A stretch of 64,000 nt of DNA from Microbacterium sufflavum (GTDB lineage Bacteria; Actinomycetota; Actinomycetes; Actinomycetales; Microbacteriaceae). The position numbers and the translations under genes were made by a program. The stretch lies in the NCBI RefSeq assembly GCF_023101165.1, contig NZ_CP078076.1:496001-560000 (forward strand), in the 5' to 3' direction. The notes under the pieces are model-generated. The model was not told where the DNA came from, ran no database searches, and saw only the letters and a list, made by a program, of their open reading frames with translations. Below, piece after piece: positions 25,094-32,581 of the stretch (position 1 is the stretch's first letter; the number at the start of each line of letters is the position of its first letter).

Positions 25094-26205
25094 TGTCTTT
25101 CGAACCCGATGAGGATCAGCAGGAGCTCGTCGCCCTCGTGCGCGGGATCCTGAGCCAACGCGCCGACAGTGCGGCGACGCGTCGGGCCCTGGAGTCGGAC
25201 CAACGGTTCGACGCCGACCTGTGGCGTCTGCTCTGCGAGGAGATCGGCATCGCCGGCATGGCCGTCCCCGAGGAGCACGGCGGCGCCGGCTTCACACTGC
25301 GGGAGGCGCAGCTGGCGCTGGAGGAGATCGGCTACGCGCTCGCGCCGTCGCCGTACCTCGGCTCGGTCGCGATCGCGGCGCAGGCGATCCTGGCCGCGGG
25401 CGATGCGGAGGCGTCCGCCCGACTGTTGCCCGGCATCGCGGAGGGATCGTCGGCGGCGGCGCTCGTGTGGGCCGACCCGTCCGGACGCTTCGCCCCCGAC
25501 CACATCGACGTGCACGCCGAGGCCGACGGGGAGGCGTGGACGCTCACCGGCACGGCGGGCTTCGTGCTGGACGGGCTGCCCGCCGACGTGCTGGTCGCGG
25601 TGGCCCGCACCGCCGACGGCCCGCGCCTGTTCGAGGTGCTCGACGCCGCGGCGGTCGCGCGCGAGGACGACCCGACGATGGACCAGACCCTGCGGCTCGC
25701 CACCCTCCGGTTCGACGGGGTCCCTGCCCGTCCGCTCGGCGACGGCGATCCCGCCGTGCTCGACGACGTGCGGGCGCTCGCGCTCGCGGCGGTCGCGGCG
25801 GTGCAGGCGGGCACAGCGGCGCGGGCCCTCGACGACACCGTGGCCTACGCGCAGCAGCGGGTGCAGTTCGGGCGACCCATCGGCTCGTTCCAGGCGCTCA
25901 AGCACCGCATGGCCGACCTGCACGTGCGGGTGGAGGTGGCGCGCACCGCGTCCCGCGCGGCCGCCGACGCCCTCGCGTCCGGCGCCCCCGACCGCGCGGA
26001 GCTGGCTACGATCGCGAAGGCCGTGTGCTCGGAAGCGCTCACCCGGGTCGCGGGAGAGATGATCCAGCTGCACGGCGGGATCGCGATCACGTGGGAGCAC
26101 GACGCGCACCTGGTGTTCAAGCGCGCGCACGCCCTCGGCACCCTATTCGGCACCCCGCGCGAGCTCCGCGCCGCCGCCGAGCCCTGGGCCCTCGCACGCC
26201 TCTGA
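25093..26205 (+). CDS. Acyl-CoA dehydrogenase family protein
   Basis: A 370-residue FadE-family protein. It has QRFDADLWRLLCEEIGIAGMAVPEEHGGAGF in the N-terminal helical domain, a degenerate middle domain (VWADPSGRFAPD, no GxGSD motif) and a clear C-terminal domain: AQQRVQFGRPIGSFQALKHRMADL and GEMIQLHGGIAITWEHDAHLVFKRA. It resembles beta-type subunits of the heteromeric dehydrogenases of steroid catabolism but is longer than FadE32/33. Ribosome site AAGGAGCGG; the ATG shares its A with the preceding TGA. It ends the four-gene unit; the convergent SnoaL-like gene begins its 3' end 21 bases further on. Confidence 0.85.
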   Translation: MSFEPDEDQQELVALVRGILSQRADSAATRRALESDQRFDADLWRLLCEEIGIAGMAVPEEHGGAGFTLREAQLALEEIGYALAPSPYLGSVAIAAQAILAAGDAEASARLLPGIAEGSSAAALVWADPSGRFAPDHIDVHAEADGEAWTLTGTAGFVLDGLPADVLVAVARTADGPRLFEVLDAAAVAREDDPTMDQTLRLATLRFDGVPARPLGDGDPAVLDDVRALALAAVAAVQAGTAARALDDTVAYAQQRVQFGRPIGSFQALKHRMADLHVRVEVARTASRAAADALASGAPDRAELATIAKAVCSEALTRVAGEMIQLHGGIAITWEHDAHLVFKRAHALGTLFGTPRELRAAAEPWALARL

Positions 26206-26225
26206 CCGCAGCCCTGGCGGCGGCC

Positions 26226-26669
26226 TCAGCGGCGGAGCGGGGTGGTCTCGGCCCAGTCGGTGTACTTGCGGCGCTCGCGGAACAGCCAGCGGCCGTCCAC
26301 CCGCACGAGGTCGTCGTCGTAGCGGTCGGCGAGGGTGAAGCGGATGCGTCCCTCCGAGGTCTCGCGGATGTGGTGCGACAGGCAGCCCGTATGCACCCGG
26401 GCGGTGTCGCCTCGCACCTCCACATCGCTCGGAGACAGCGCGTGACTGGTCGCCACGAAGGCCGTGAGGGCCTCGAACGCCGCGACCAGCTCCGCCGTCC
26501 CCCGCGGCGTCTCGGCCGGGTGATCGGCACGCGGCCGATACAGGAGCATCCGCCCGTCCGGCACGAACAACGACGCCATGTCGGCGAACCTCCGCTGATC
26601 GGCGTAGCGCCCGTACCGCAGGATCGTGCGGGTGATGTCGAGCCAGTCCGCGAACTCGGCCGTGCTCAC
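26226..26669 (-). CDS. SnoaL-like (NTF2-fold) protein A
   Basis: A 147-residue cone-shaped NTF2-fold protein of the SnoaL_4 kind: DITRTILRYGRYADQRRFADMASLFVPDGRM, a hydrophobic pocket core, and RYDDDLVRVDGRWLFRERRKYTDW near the end. Family members are small isomerases, cyclases or dehydratases, or ligand-binding proteins. The YADQRR...D arrangement could give an Asp/Tyr acid-base set, but the reaction is not predictable. GTG start, coupled to the PaaY gene by a four-base overlap, in the leftward unit controlled from operator 5. One of five such proteins in the island. Confidence 0.85.
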   Translation of the reverse strand: MSTAEFADWLDITRTILRYGRYADQRRFADMASLFVPDGRMLLYRPRADHPAETPRGTAELVAAFEALTAFVATSHALSPSDVEVRGDTARVHTGCLSHHIRETSEGRIRFTLADRYDDDLVRVDGRWLFRERRKYTDWAETTPLRR

Positions 26670-27283
26670 CGGGGTCCCTCCGCGCGTCGACGGTGCAGCG
26701 GTGTCGCGGCGTCCGCGGCCCAGGTGGTGCGTCGGCGGTCGGGTTCCGCAGCCGGCAGCGGCTCCACCGCCACCAGGGTCTCACGGCTGCGCCGGGCGAG
26801 CTCCTGGTAGATGCGCACGCCGTTCCGCTTCCACTCCTGCGCGTCGTCGTCGAGGAGCCCGACCACCCGCGCCGGGGCTCCAAGCGCCTTCGACCCGGGC
26901 GGGATCACGGTGCCCGCGGTGACCACGGCACCTGCGCCCAGCAGCGCGTCCGCCCCGATCTCGGCGCCGTCGAGCACGGTGGCCCCGATGCCGATCAGCG
27001 CGAACGACCCGATGCGGCAGCCGTGCAGCACCGCACCGTGGCCGACGTGGCTGTGCGGGTCGAGCACCGCGTCCGCACCGGGGAACGCGTGGATGACGCA
27101 CGAGTCCTGCACGTTCGACCCCTCCCCCACGACGATGCGACCGAAGTCTCCGCGCAGGCTCGCGAAGGGTCCGATGTAGCAGCCGGGACCGATCACGACG
27201 TCACCGATCAGGCTCGCGGTCTCGTGCACGAACGCGGTCGGGTCGACCACCGGCACCACGCCGTCGAACGCGTACGACGGCAT
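26666..27283 (-). CDS. paaY: PaaY-like hexapeptide-repeat protein (thioesterase/carbonic anhydrase family)
   Basis: A left-handed beta-helix protein of 205 residues with the PaaY/CaiE pattern GDVVIGPGCYIGPFASLRGDFGRIVVGEGSNVQDSC and the metal histidines in HAFPG, HSHVGHGA and LHGCRIG. PaaY hydrolyses dead-end CoA thioesters (2-hydroxycyclohepta-1,4,6-triene-1-formyl-CoA) to free trapped CoA in phenylacetate catabolism. No other paa gene is present here, so it may serve an equivalent CoA-salvage role for a ring-CoA by-product of this pathway. It overlaps the SDR upstream (TGATG) and the SnoaL gene downstream. Confidence 0.85.
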   Translation of the reverse strand: MPSYAFDGVVPVVDPTAFVHETASLIGDVVIGPGCYIGPFASLRGDFGRIVVGEGSNVQDSCVIHAFPGADAVLDPHSHVGHGAVLHGCRIGSFALIGIGATVLDGAEIGADALLGAGAVVTAGTVIPPGSKALGAPARVVGLLDDDAQEWKRNGVRIYQELARRSRETLVAVEPLPAAEPDRRRTTWAADAATPLHRRRAEGPR

Positions 27284-28023
27284 CAGGCGACCTGACCGCC
27301 GTCGATGACGAAGTCCTGTCCGGTGCAGTAGCTGCTGGCCGGGCTCGCGAGGTAGGCGACGAGTGCCGAGATCTCCTCGGGCCGGCCCGCGCGCGGGATG
27401 GGGATGCGTGAGATGAACCCGACCCCCGCCCGGGTGTCCTCGGTGATCATGGGCGTGTCGACGGCGCCGGGACACACGGTGTTCACGCGGATGCCGCTGC
27501 CCGCCAGCTCGCGGGCCAGCGCGTGGGAGACCCCCCGCAGCCCCCACTTAGACGCCGAGTAGGGCACGCGGTTGGCGTAGCCGGCGACCCCGGCCGTCGA
27601 GGCGATGTTGATGATCGAGCCGCCGTCGCCCAGGAGCGGGAGCAGCGCCTGCACGCCGAGCATGGGGCCGATGAGGTTCACGTCGAGCGTGAGACGGATG
27701 ACGCGCTCGGCCGTTTCCGCGAGCGGTCCTTCGGGGCAGAACCCGGCGTTGTTCACCAGCACGTCCACGTGGCCGAACCGCTCGCGCGCAGCCTCGGCGA
27801 CCGCGCCCCACGCGTCGGCGGAGGAGACGTCGTGCGCGAGGCCGATCGCGCGATCGCCGTACCCGGCCGCGACCTCCTGCACGGCCGCCCCGTCGAGGTC
27901 GGTCAGCACCAGGTCGGCGCCGAGCTCGTGGAACAGAGCGGCGTGCGAGCGGCCCTGCCCTCCGGCGGCGCCGGTGATGACGGCGACGCGTCCGGTCAGG
28001 TCGATGACGGGTGTTGCACTCAT
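27283..28023 (-). CDS. SDR dehydrogenase (hydroxysteroid dehydrogenase-like)
   Basis: A classical SDR of 246 residues with all catalytic elements: VITGAAGGQGRSHA (TGxxxGxG), a DLDG acidic residue after strand 2 indicating NAD preference, NNAGFCPEG, catalytic Ser in NIASTAG and YSASK. The sequence resembles 3alpha/20beta-hydroxysteroid dehydrogenases, so an alcohol/ketone pair on a ring system is a reasonable substrate. First gene of the SDR-PaaY-SnoaL unit; the promoter region holds operator 5, shared with the divergent VOC gene. Confidence 0.88.
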   Translation of the reverse strand: MSATPVIDLTGRVAVITGAAGGQGRSHAALFHELGADLVLTDLDGAAVQEVAAGYGDRAIGLAHDVSSADAWGAVAEAARERFGHVDVLVNNAGFCPEGPLAETAERVIRLTLDVNLIGPMLGVQALLPLLGDGGSIINIASTAGVAGYANRVPYSASKWGLRGVSHALARELAGSGIRVNTVCPGAVDTPMITEDTRAGVGFISRIPIPRAGRPEEISALVAYLASPASSYCTGQDFVIDGGQVA

Positions 28024-28047
28024 GGGGTTCCTCCGCGATAGTGATCG

Positions 28048-28065
28048 AACAAACGTTTGCTTGAG
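28048..28065. promoter_or_regulatory. KstR2-type operator, site 5
   Basis: AACAAACGTTTGCTTGAG; the first 14 bases match 8 of 10 fixed positions. It fills the short gap between the divergent SDR (ATG at 28023) and VOC (ATG at 28080) genes. Confidence 0.78.
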
Positions 28066-28079
28066 AGATGGGAGACGGC

Positions 28080-28529
28080 ATGCCGCGCCTGCACCACATG
28101 GGCATCACCGTGAGCGACACGGCGGCGGCCGCCGCGTTCTACGCCGCCGCGACGGGCGGCACGGTGACCGGCCCCCTGGTCAAGAGCGGCCCCGCGGTCG
28201 AGGCCGCGACCGGACGCCCCGGTGCCGAGATCCTGCTCACGTTCGTGCGGCTCGACGACGGCGTCTTCCTGGAGCTCGCGGAGTACCGCGGGGTCGACGC
28301 TGCGCGCATCGACCCGCACAACGGCCACATCGGCGCTGCCCACCCCGCGATCACGGTGCCCGACATCGCGCAGAGCCTCGCGCGGCTGGCGGAGCTCGGC
28401 CACCACCCGCTCTCGGCGGTCATGACCGCGACGGCCGGACCGCTCGACGGCTTCCGCTACGTGTACGTGCTCGGGCCCGACGACGTGCGGGTCGAGCTGC
28501 TGCAGGGGCCTCATCCCGGCACCGCCTGA
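28080..28529 (+). CDS. VOC-family (glyoxalase-fold) protein
   Basis: A 149-residue protein with two beta-alpha-beta-beta-beta units. The opening LHHMGITVSDTAAAAAFY and later HPAITVPDIAQSLARLAELG and VYVLGPDDVRVELLQG are the metal-binding strands of the vicinal-oxygen-chelate family, with a His near the start of each half and a Glu at the end. Possible roles are epimerase, ring-cleaving dioxygenase or metabolite binding. The ATG at 28080 is chosen because GGGAG lies nine bases upstream; an ATG at 28068 is possible. The 3' end overlaps the convergent aldo-keto reductase gene by 19 bases. It has operator 5 upstream. Confidence 0.82.
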   Translation: MPRLHHMGITVSDTAAAAAFYAAATGGTVTGPLVKSGPAVEAATGRPGAEILLTFVRLDDGVFLELAEYRGVDAARIDPHNGHIGAAHPAITVPDIAQSLARLAELGHHPLSAVMTATAGPLDGFRYVYVLGPDDVRVELLQGPHPGTA

Positions 28530-29389
28530 CCGGCGCCGTCGAGCAGCCGCAGGTCGGCGGGGTCCAGCGTCAGCTCGACCGCCGCGACGGAATCCCGCAC
28601 GCTCTCCGGCCGGCTCGCACCGGGGATCGGGATCAGCACGGGCGATCGTGCAAGCAGCCACGCCAGCACCACGCGCTGCGGGCTGACGCCGGAGCGCGCC
28701 GCCACCTCGGCCACGGGCGCCGCCGCCCCGCCGAGCGCCTTCGCCTGGCGCATGCCGCCGAGCGGACCCCACGCGAGGAACGCCAGGCCGTGCTCCTCGC
28801 AGCGCCGCAGCACGGGCTCGCTCGACCGCTCCAGGAAGCTGTACTCGTTCTGCACGCTCACGAGCGCGTCGCCGAGGACGCCCCGGGCGAGGTCGAGCTG
28901 CGCAACGTCGACGTTCGACACCCCGACCCGCACCACGACCCCGTCGTCCACCAGCTGCCGCAGGGCCCCCATCGAGTCCGCATAGGGCACGCGCACGTCG
29001 GGCCGGTGGTGCTGGTAGAGCGGGAGCGCGTCGAGTCCGAGACGCCGCGCCGAGGCACGCGCGGCGGCGGCGAGATGCGGGGGGGTGCCGTCCACCCACC
29101 ACGTCGCGGCGGGCCCGCGCGTGTGGCCGCCCTTCGTGGCGACGACCACGCGGTCCCTCGCGTCGGGGTGCCGGCGCAGGGCCGCGGCGAGGGCGCGCTC
29201 GTTCACGCCCATCTCGCTCGACGGTCCGTACGAGTCGGCGGTGTCGAACAGCGTGATGCCGGCATCGACCGCGGCGTGCACGGCGCGGACGCCCCGCTCG
29301 ACATCCGACTCCGGGGTCTGCGTGAGCGTCATCGCGCCCATCCCGAGCGCCGAGACCCGCAGGTCGCCGAGCGCGCGCTGCGGCATCAT
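28511..29389 (-). CDS. Aldo-keto reductase
   Basis: An NADPH-dependent TIM-barrel reductase of 292 residues. Catalytic residues appear in the usual order: Asp and Tyr in LFDTADSYG (about residues 50 and 55), Lys in VVVATKGG and His in PLYQHHRPD. The loop IPIPGASRPESVRDSV binds the cofactor phosphate. Likely reduction of an aldehyde or ring ketone. The ATG at 29389 or the next one at 29386 overlaps the preceding SDR stop, so it is coupled to that gene in a two-gene unit run from operator 6. Confidence 0.88.
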   Translation of the reverse strand: MMPQRALGDLRVSALGMGAMTLTQTPESDVERGVRAVHAAVDAGITLFDTADSYGPSSEMGVNERALAAALRRHPDARDRVVVATKGGHTRGPAATWWVDGTPPHLAAAARASARRLGLDALPLYQHHRPDVRVPYADSMGALRQLVDDGVVVRVGVSNVDVAQLDLARGVLGDALVSVQNEYSFLERSSEPVLRRCEEHGLAFLAWGPLGGMRQAKALGGAAAPVAEVAARSGVSPQRVVLAWLLARSPVLIPIPGASRPESVRDSVAAVELTLDPADLRLLDGAGQAVPG

Positions 29390-30120
29390 CGGCCCACGAC
29401 CGTCCAGCCGCCATCCACCGGCAGGCACTGGCCGATCACGTGCGTGGCATCGCGCAGCAGCCAGATGATCGCGGCGGCGATCTCCTCGGGATCGGCGAGA
29501 CGGCCGCGCGGCGTGCGGCGCTCGACCGCGGCGAGGTCGTAGCCGCCGGCCACCAGCTCCTGCACCATCGGGGTGAGCGTGTGGCCGGGGGCGACCGCGT
29601 TCACGCGCACGCCGAGCGGCGCCCACTCGACCGCGAGGTTCTCCATCAGCTGCCGCTCCGCCGCCTTCGCCGGACCGTAGTCGGCCTGGTTCGCCCAGCC
29701 GCGATAGGCCGTGGTCGACGACACCATCACGATCGACCCTGGTTCTCCATCGAGACGCCGCACGAGGGCCCGCGACACGGCGAGCGCCCCGACGACGTGC
29801 ACGTCGTACAGCAGCCGCAGCCGGTCGAGGCCGATCTCCAGCGCGGGCATGTACGCCCCGCGGATTCCGTGGCACACGACCACGCCGCCCACGGGCGCGC
29901 GTTGCCAGGCGCGTTCCATCGCGGCCTCGACCGCCGCCTCGTCACGCAGGTCGACCGCCTCGGAGCTCACGTCGTCGTGGGCGCTCGGGCTCAGGTCGAA
30001 CACCGTCACGGTGAGTCCGCGCTCGCGGAGCAGCCGCACCACCGCGTCGCCGATCCCGCTCGCTCCCCCGGTGACCACGACGTGGTCGGCGGGTCGATCC
30101 TGCGCCTGCTCCGGCATCAT
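29386..30120 (-). CDS. SDR dehydrogenase
   Basis: A classical SDR of 244 residues: VVTGGASGIGDAVV, DLS (NAD-type acidic residue), catalytic Ser in MVSSTTAYRG and YGPAKAAE, with APGHTLTPM after the active site and the C-terminal PVDGGW. The usual NNAG motif is replaced by VCHGIRGAYM, which still supports the fold. It most likely interconverts a hydroxyl and keto group of a ring intermediate. It is paired with the aldo-keto reductase and divergent from the second ipdAB pair, with operator 6 in the gap. The substrate is unknown. Confidence 0.87.
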   Translation of the reverse strand: MMPEQAQDRPADHVVVTGGASGIGDAVVRLLRERGLTVTVFDLSPSAHDDVSSEAVDLRDEAAVEAAMERAWQRAPVGGVVVCHGIRGAYMPALEIGLDRLRLLYDVHVVGALAVSRALVRRLDGEPGSIVMVSSTTAYRGWANQADYGPAKAAERQLMENLAVEWAPLGVRVNAVAPGHTLTPMVQELVAGGYDLAAVERRTPRGRLADPEEIAAAIIWLLRDATHVIGQCLPVDGGWTVVGR

Positions 30121-30168
30121 CCAGCTCCCTCGCTGCTCGCCCTCCCGGGCATGCTACTGTGATTCCCA

Positions 30169-30182
30169 AACAAGCGCTAGGT
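30169..30182. promoter_or_regulatory. KstR2-type operator, site 6
   Basis: AACAAGCGCTAGGT matches 9 of 10 fixed positions of AnCAAGnnCTTGnT. Its right half merges into TAGGTT (30178-30183), a likely -10 for the ipdA2 gene, so binding would mask the promoter. Confidence 0.82.
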
Positions 30183-30210
30183 TTAGCGTCGGTCGCGCGA
30201 AGGAGCGGGA

Positions 30211-31077
30211 ATGGCGGACAAGCAGGTCAGCATCGAGGAGGCGATCGGCACCCTCGAGAGCGGGATGACGGTCGGCATCGGCGGGTGGGGGTCGCGGCGC
30301 AAGCCCATGGCCCTGGTGCGCGAGATCCTGCGCCGCGACATCACCGACCTCACCGTGGTGGCCTTCGGCGGCCCCGACGTGGGGCTGCTCGCCGAGGCCG
30401 GGCGCATCCGTCGCCTCGTCTACGGCTTCGTTTCGCTCGACAGCATCCCGCTCGATCCGCTGTTCACGCGGGCGCGCGAGCGCGGGGCGATCGAGGTCGA
30501 GGAGTACGACGAGGGGATGTTCGTCGCGGGGCTGCGTGCCGCGAACGCCCGCCTCGACTTCCTCCCGATCCGCGCGGGCCTCGGCTCCGACGTGCTCCCG
30601 GCGAACCCTCGGCTGCGCACCGTCCGCTCCCCCTACTCCGACGCCGAGTACGTCGCGATGCCGGCGCTCCCCCTCGATGTCGCCCTCGTGCACGTGAACC
30701 GCGCCGACCCGCAGGGCAACGCGCAGTACCTCGGCCCCGACCCGTACTTCGACGACCTGTTCGCGATGGCCGCGCAGCGCACGATCGTCTCGGCCGAGAA
30801 GGTCGTGCCGACCGCCGCACTGCTCGACGAGGGCTCGTTCCACACGCTGCTGTTCAGCCGCCTCTACGCCTCCGCCGTGGTCGAGGCACCACGCGGGGCG
30901 CACTTCACCACGTGCGCGCCCGACTACGACCGCGACGAGGCGTTCCAGAAGCACTACGCCGCATCCGCCAAGGACCCCGACGCGTGGGCGGAGTTCGCGC
31001 GCACGTACCTGCACACCGACGAGGCGGGGTACCACGCCGCCGTCGCCCGCTTCCACGCCGACCGAGGAGAGTCATGA
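30211..31077 (+). CDS. ipdA: COCHEA-CoA hydrolase alpha subunit, IpdA paralogue 2
   Basis: A second IpdA, 288 residues, with GIGGWGSRRKPMALVREIL, FGGPDVGLLAEAG, YGFVSLDSI, VEEYDEGMFVAGL and IRAGLGSD, then SPYSDAEYVAMPALPLDVAL. Its C-terminal third (VEAPRGAHFTTCAPDYDRDEAFQKHYA) keeps the pattern I recall for mycobacterial IpdA better than the copy at 16124. Ribosome site AAGGAGCGGG. It is cotranscribed with its own ipdB2 and stands alone from echA20. It may be the true ring hydrolase or a version for a different ring acyl-CoA. Confidence 0.88.
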   Translation: MADKQVSIEEAIGTLESGMTVGIGGWGSRRKPMALVREILRRDITDLTVVAFGGPDVGLLAEAGRIRRLVYGFVSLDSIPLDPLFTRARERGAIEVEEYDEGMFVAGLRAANARLDFLPIRAGLGSDVLPANPRLRTVRSPYSDAEYVAMPALPLDVALVHVNRADPQGNAQYLGPDPYFDDLFAMAAQRTIVSAEKVVPTAALLDEGSFHTLLFSRLYASAVVEAPRGAHFTTCAPDYDRDEAFQKHYAASAKDPDAWAEFARTYLHTDEAGYHAAVARFHADRGES

Positions 31078-31847
31078 CCACCGTCGCCCCCACCCCCGCG
31101 ACCGTCGCCACCACCGCCGAGGTCTGCGTCGCGGCCTGCGCCGACACCTACCGCGACTCCGGCGAGGTGCTCGCCCACGCCGTCGGGATCATCCCGTCCC
31201 TCGGCGCCCGTCTGGCCAAGCTCACCACGGCGCCCGACCTGGTGCTCAGCGACGGCGAGGCCTTCTTCCTCAGCGGTCCGCCGATGCCCGGCGACACCGC
31301 AGCCCCCGCACCGACGATCGAGGGGTGGGCGCCGTTCCGCCGCATCTTCGACATCCTCGCGACCGGCCGACGCCAGAGCATGATGGGCGCCAGCCAGATC
31401 GACCGGCACGGCAACCAGAACATCTCGCTCATCGGCGACTGGGACCGCCCCACCAAGCAGCTGATCGGCGTGCGCGGGGCTCCGGGCAACACGGCCAACC
31501 ACCGTGTGGACTACTGGGTGGCCCGGCACAGCCCCCGCGTGTTCGTGGAGTCGGTGGACATGGTGTCGGGTGTCGGCACCGACCGTGCGGCCGAAGCCGG
31601 GCTGGAGCACCACCGCCTCGGCGTGATCGTCACCAACCTCGCCGTGCTCGGCTTCGACGCGGACGGCATCGTGACGGTGCTCTCGGTGCACCCCGGCGTC
31701 GACCCGCAGCTCGTGGCGGACAGCACCGGCTTCGCGCTGGATGCGAGCGCCGCACCCCTCACGCGCACGCCCGACGCGGAGGAGCTGCGGCTGATCCGCG
31801 ACGTGCTCGACCCGCGCGGCACCCGCAGCCGCGAGGTCGCAGACTGA
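31074..31847 (+). CDS. ipdB: COCHEA-CoA hydrolase beta subunit, IpdB paralogue 2
   Basis: A second IpdB, 257 residues, overlapping ipdA2 by four bases. It carries TAEVCVAACADTYRDSG, LVLSDGEAFFL, EGWAPFRRIFDIL, ASQIDRHGNQNISLIG, GVRGAPGNTANH and YWVARHSPRVFVESVDMVSGVG. The GNQN and G-x-PGN elements are intact, in contrast to the first copy, which suggests this pair keeps the ancestral substrate. The gene ends 13 bases before the convergent kstR2 stop. Confidence 0.87.
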   Translation: MTTVAPTPATVATTAEVCVAACADTYRDSGEVLAHAVGIIPSLGARLAKLTTAPDLVLSDGEAFFLSGPPMPGDTAAPAPTIEGWAPFRRIFDILATGRRQSMMGASQIDRHGNQNISLIGDWDRPTKQLIGVRGAPGNTANHRVDYWVARHSPRVFVESVDMVSGVGTDRAAEAGLEHHRLGVIVTNLAVLGFDADGIVTVLSVHPGVDPQLVADSTGFALDASAAPLTRTPDAEELRLIRDVLDPRGTRSREVAD

Positions 31848-31859
31848 CGCGGGCTCCGC

Positions 31860-32471
31860 TCAGTCGGAGAGGAGGCCCTTGTGCAGCAGGTCGAGGAAGT
31901 TGTCGGTCAGGCTGGCGGCGGTGTGCCCGCGGCCGGGCCGGTACCACGCGACCGTGGACCACACGGCGTCGCGGATGAAGCGGTAGGCGATGGGCGCGTC
32001 GATGGAGTCGCGGAACACGCCGACCTTCTGCCCTTCACGGATCTGCGACAGCCACAGCTCCTCGATGCGCTCGCTGTTCTCGCGCAGGAACTCGAAGCCG
32101 GGCTGGCGGCCGAGGAACGACAGCTCGTTCTGGTAGAGGCCGACCGCGTCGGGCTGGCTCTCGATCGTCGTGAAGGCGTGCGCGATGAGCTTGTCGAGGA
32201 TGTCGCGGGGGCTGCCGCCCTCGGCCACGATCTCCTCGAACCGATCGAGCAGCCCGGTCATGAAGCTGCCCAGGATCTCCTGGAGGATCGCCTCCTTGGA
32301 GGAGAAGTGATGGTAGAGGCTTCCGGAGAGGATGCCAGCCTCGTCGGCGATGTCGCGGACCGTGGTCGCGGAGTACCCGCGCTTGGCGATCAGGCGCGCG
32401 GCGATCGAGAGGATCTGATCGCGCCGCTCGGAGCTCTGCTCCTGGCGGCCTCCGCTTTTGGTCGTTGCCAT
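31860..32471 (-). CDS. kstR2: TetR-family repressor KstR2
   Basis: A TetR repressor of 203 residues. The HTH is at about residues 17-63, with the recognition region TTVRDIADEAGILSGSLYHHFSSKEAIL, nearly the same as the mycobacterial KstR2 DNA-reading helix pattern. The ligand domain ends in YRFIRDAVWSTVAWYRPGR, also like KstR2 (Rv3557c, about 200 residues). KstR2 represses the HIP regulon and is released by HIP-CoA. The start is an ATG with GAAGGAGC upstream. It is divergent from fadD3 with operator 7 between them, so it is autoregulated. Twelve other matching sites in the window mark its likely regulon. Confidence 0.92.
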   Translation of the reverse strand: MATTKSGGRQEQSSERRDQILSIAARLIAKRGYSATTVRDIADEAGILSGSLYHHFSSKEAILQEILGSFMTGLLDRFEEIVAEGGSPRDILDKLIAHAFTTIESQPDAVGLYQNELSFLGRQPGFEFLRENSERIEELWLSQIREGQKVGVFRDSIDAPIAYRFIRDAVWSTVAWYRPGRGHTAASLTDNFLDLLHKGLLSD

Positions 32472-32494
32472 TGCTGCTCCTTCACAGAAAATCT

Positions 32495-32512
32495 CACAAG
32501 CGCTTGCTCAAG
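32495..32512. promoter_or_regulatory. KstR2-type operator, site 7
   Basis: CACAAGCGCTTGCTCAAG, containing the perfect core CAAGCGCTTG; 9 of 10 fixed positions match. It lies between divergent kstR2 (ATG at 32471) and fadD3, placing both under KstR2 control. Confidence 0.87.
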
Positions 32513-32581
32513 TGTGCCGCATGCGAGCGGTTTCCCGAAACATCCCTTCGGAGTGTACGCATGATCTGGGAAAGGACGTCC

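Noticed and set aside
26666..27283. Phenylacetate degradation cluster inferred from PaaY
   Set aside because: No paaABCDE, paaK, paaG or paaZ-like gene is nearby; the surrounding genes are of the HIP type.
30120..30210. Riboswitch or attenuator ahead of ipdA2
   Set aside because: The gap is only 90 bases and is explained by an operator, a -10 box and a ribosome site; no extended conserved structure was seen.
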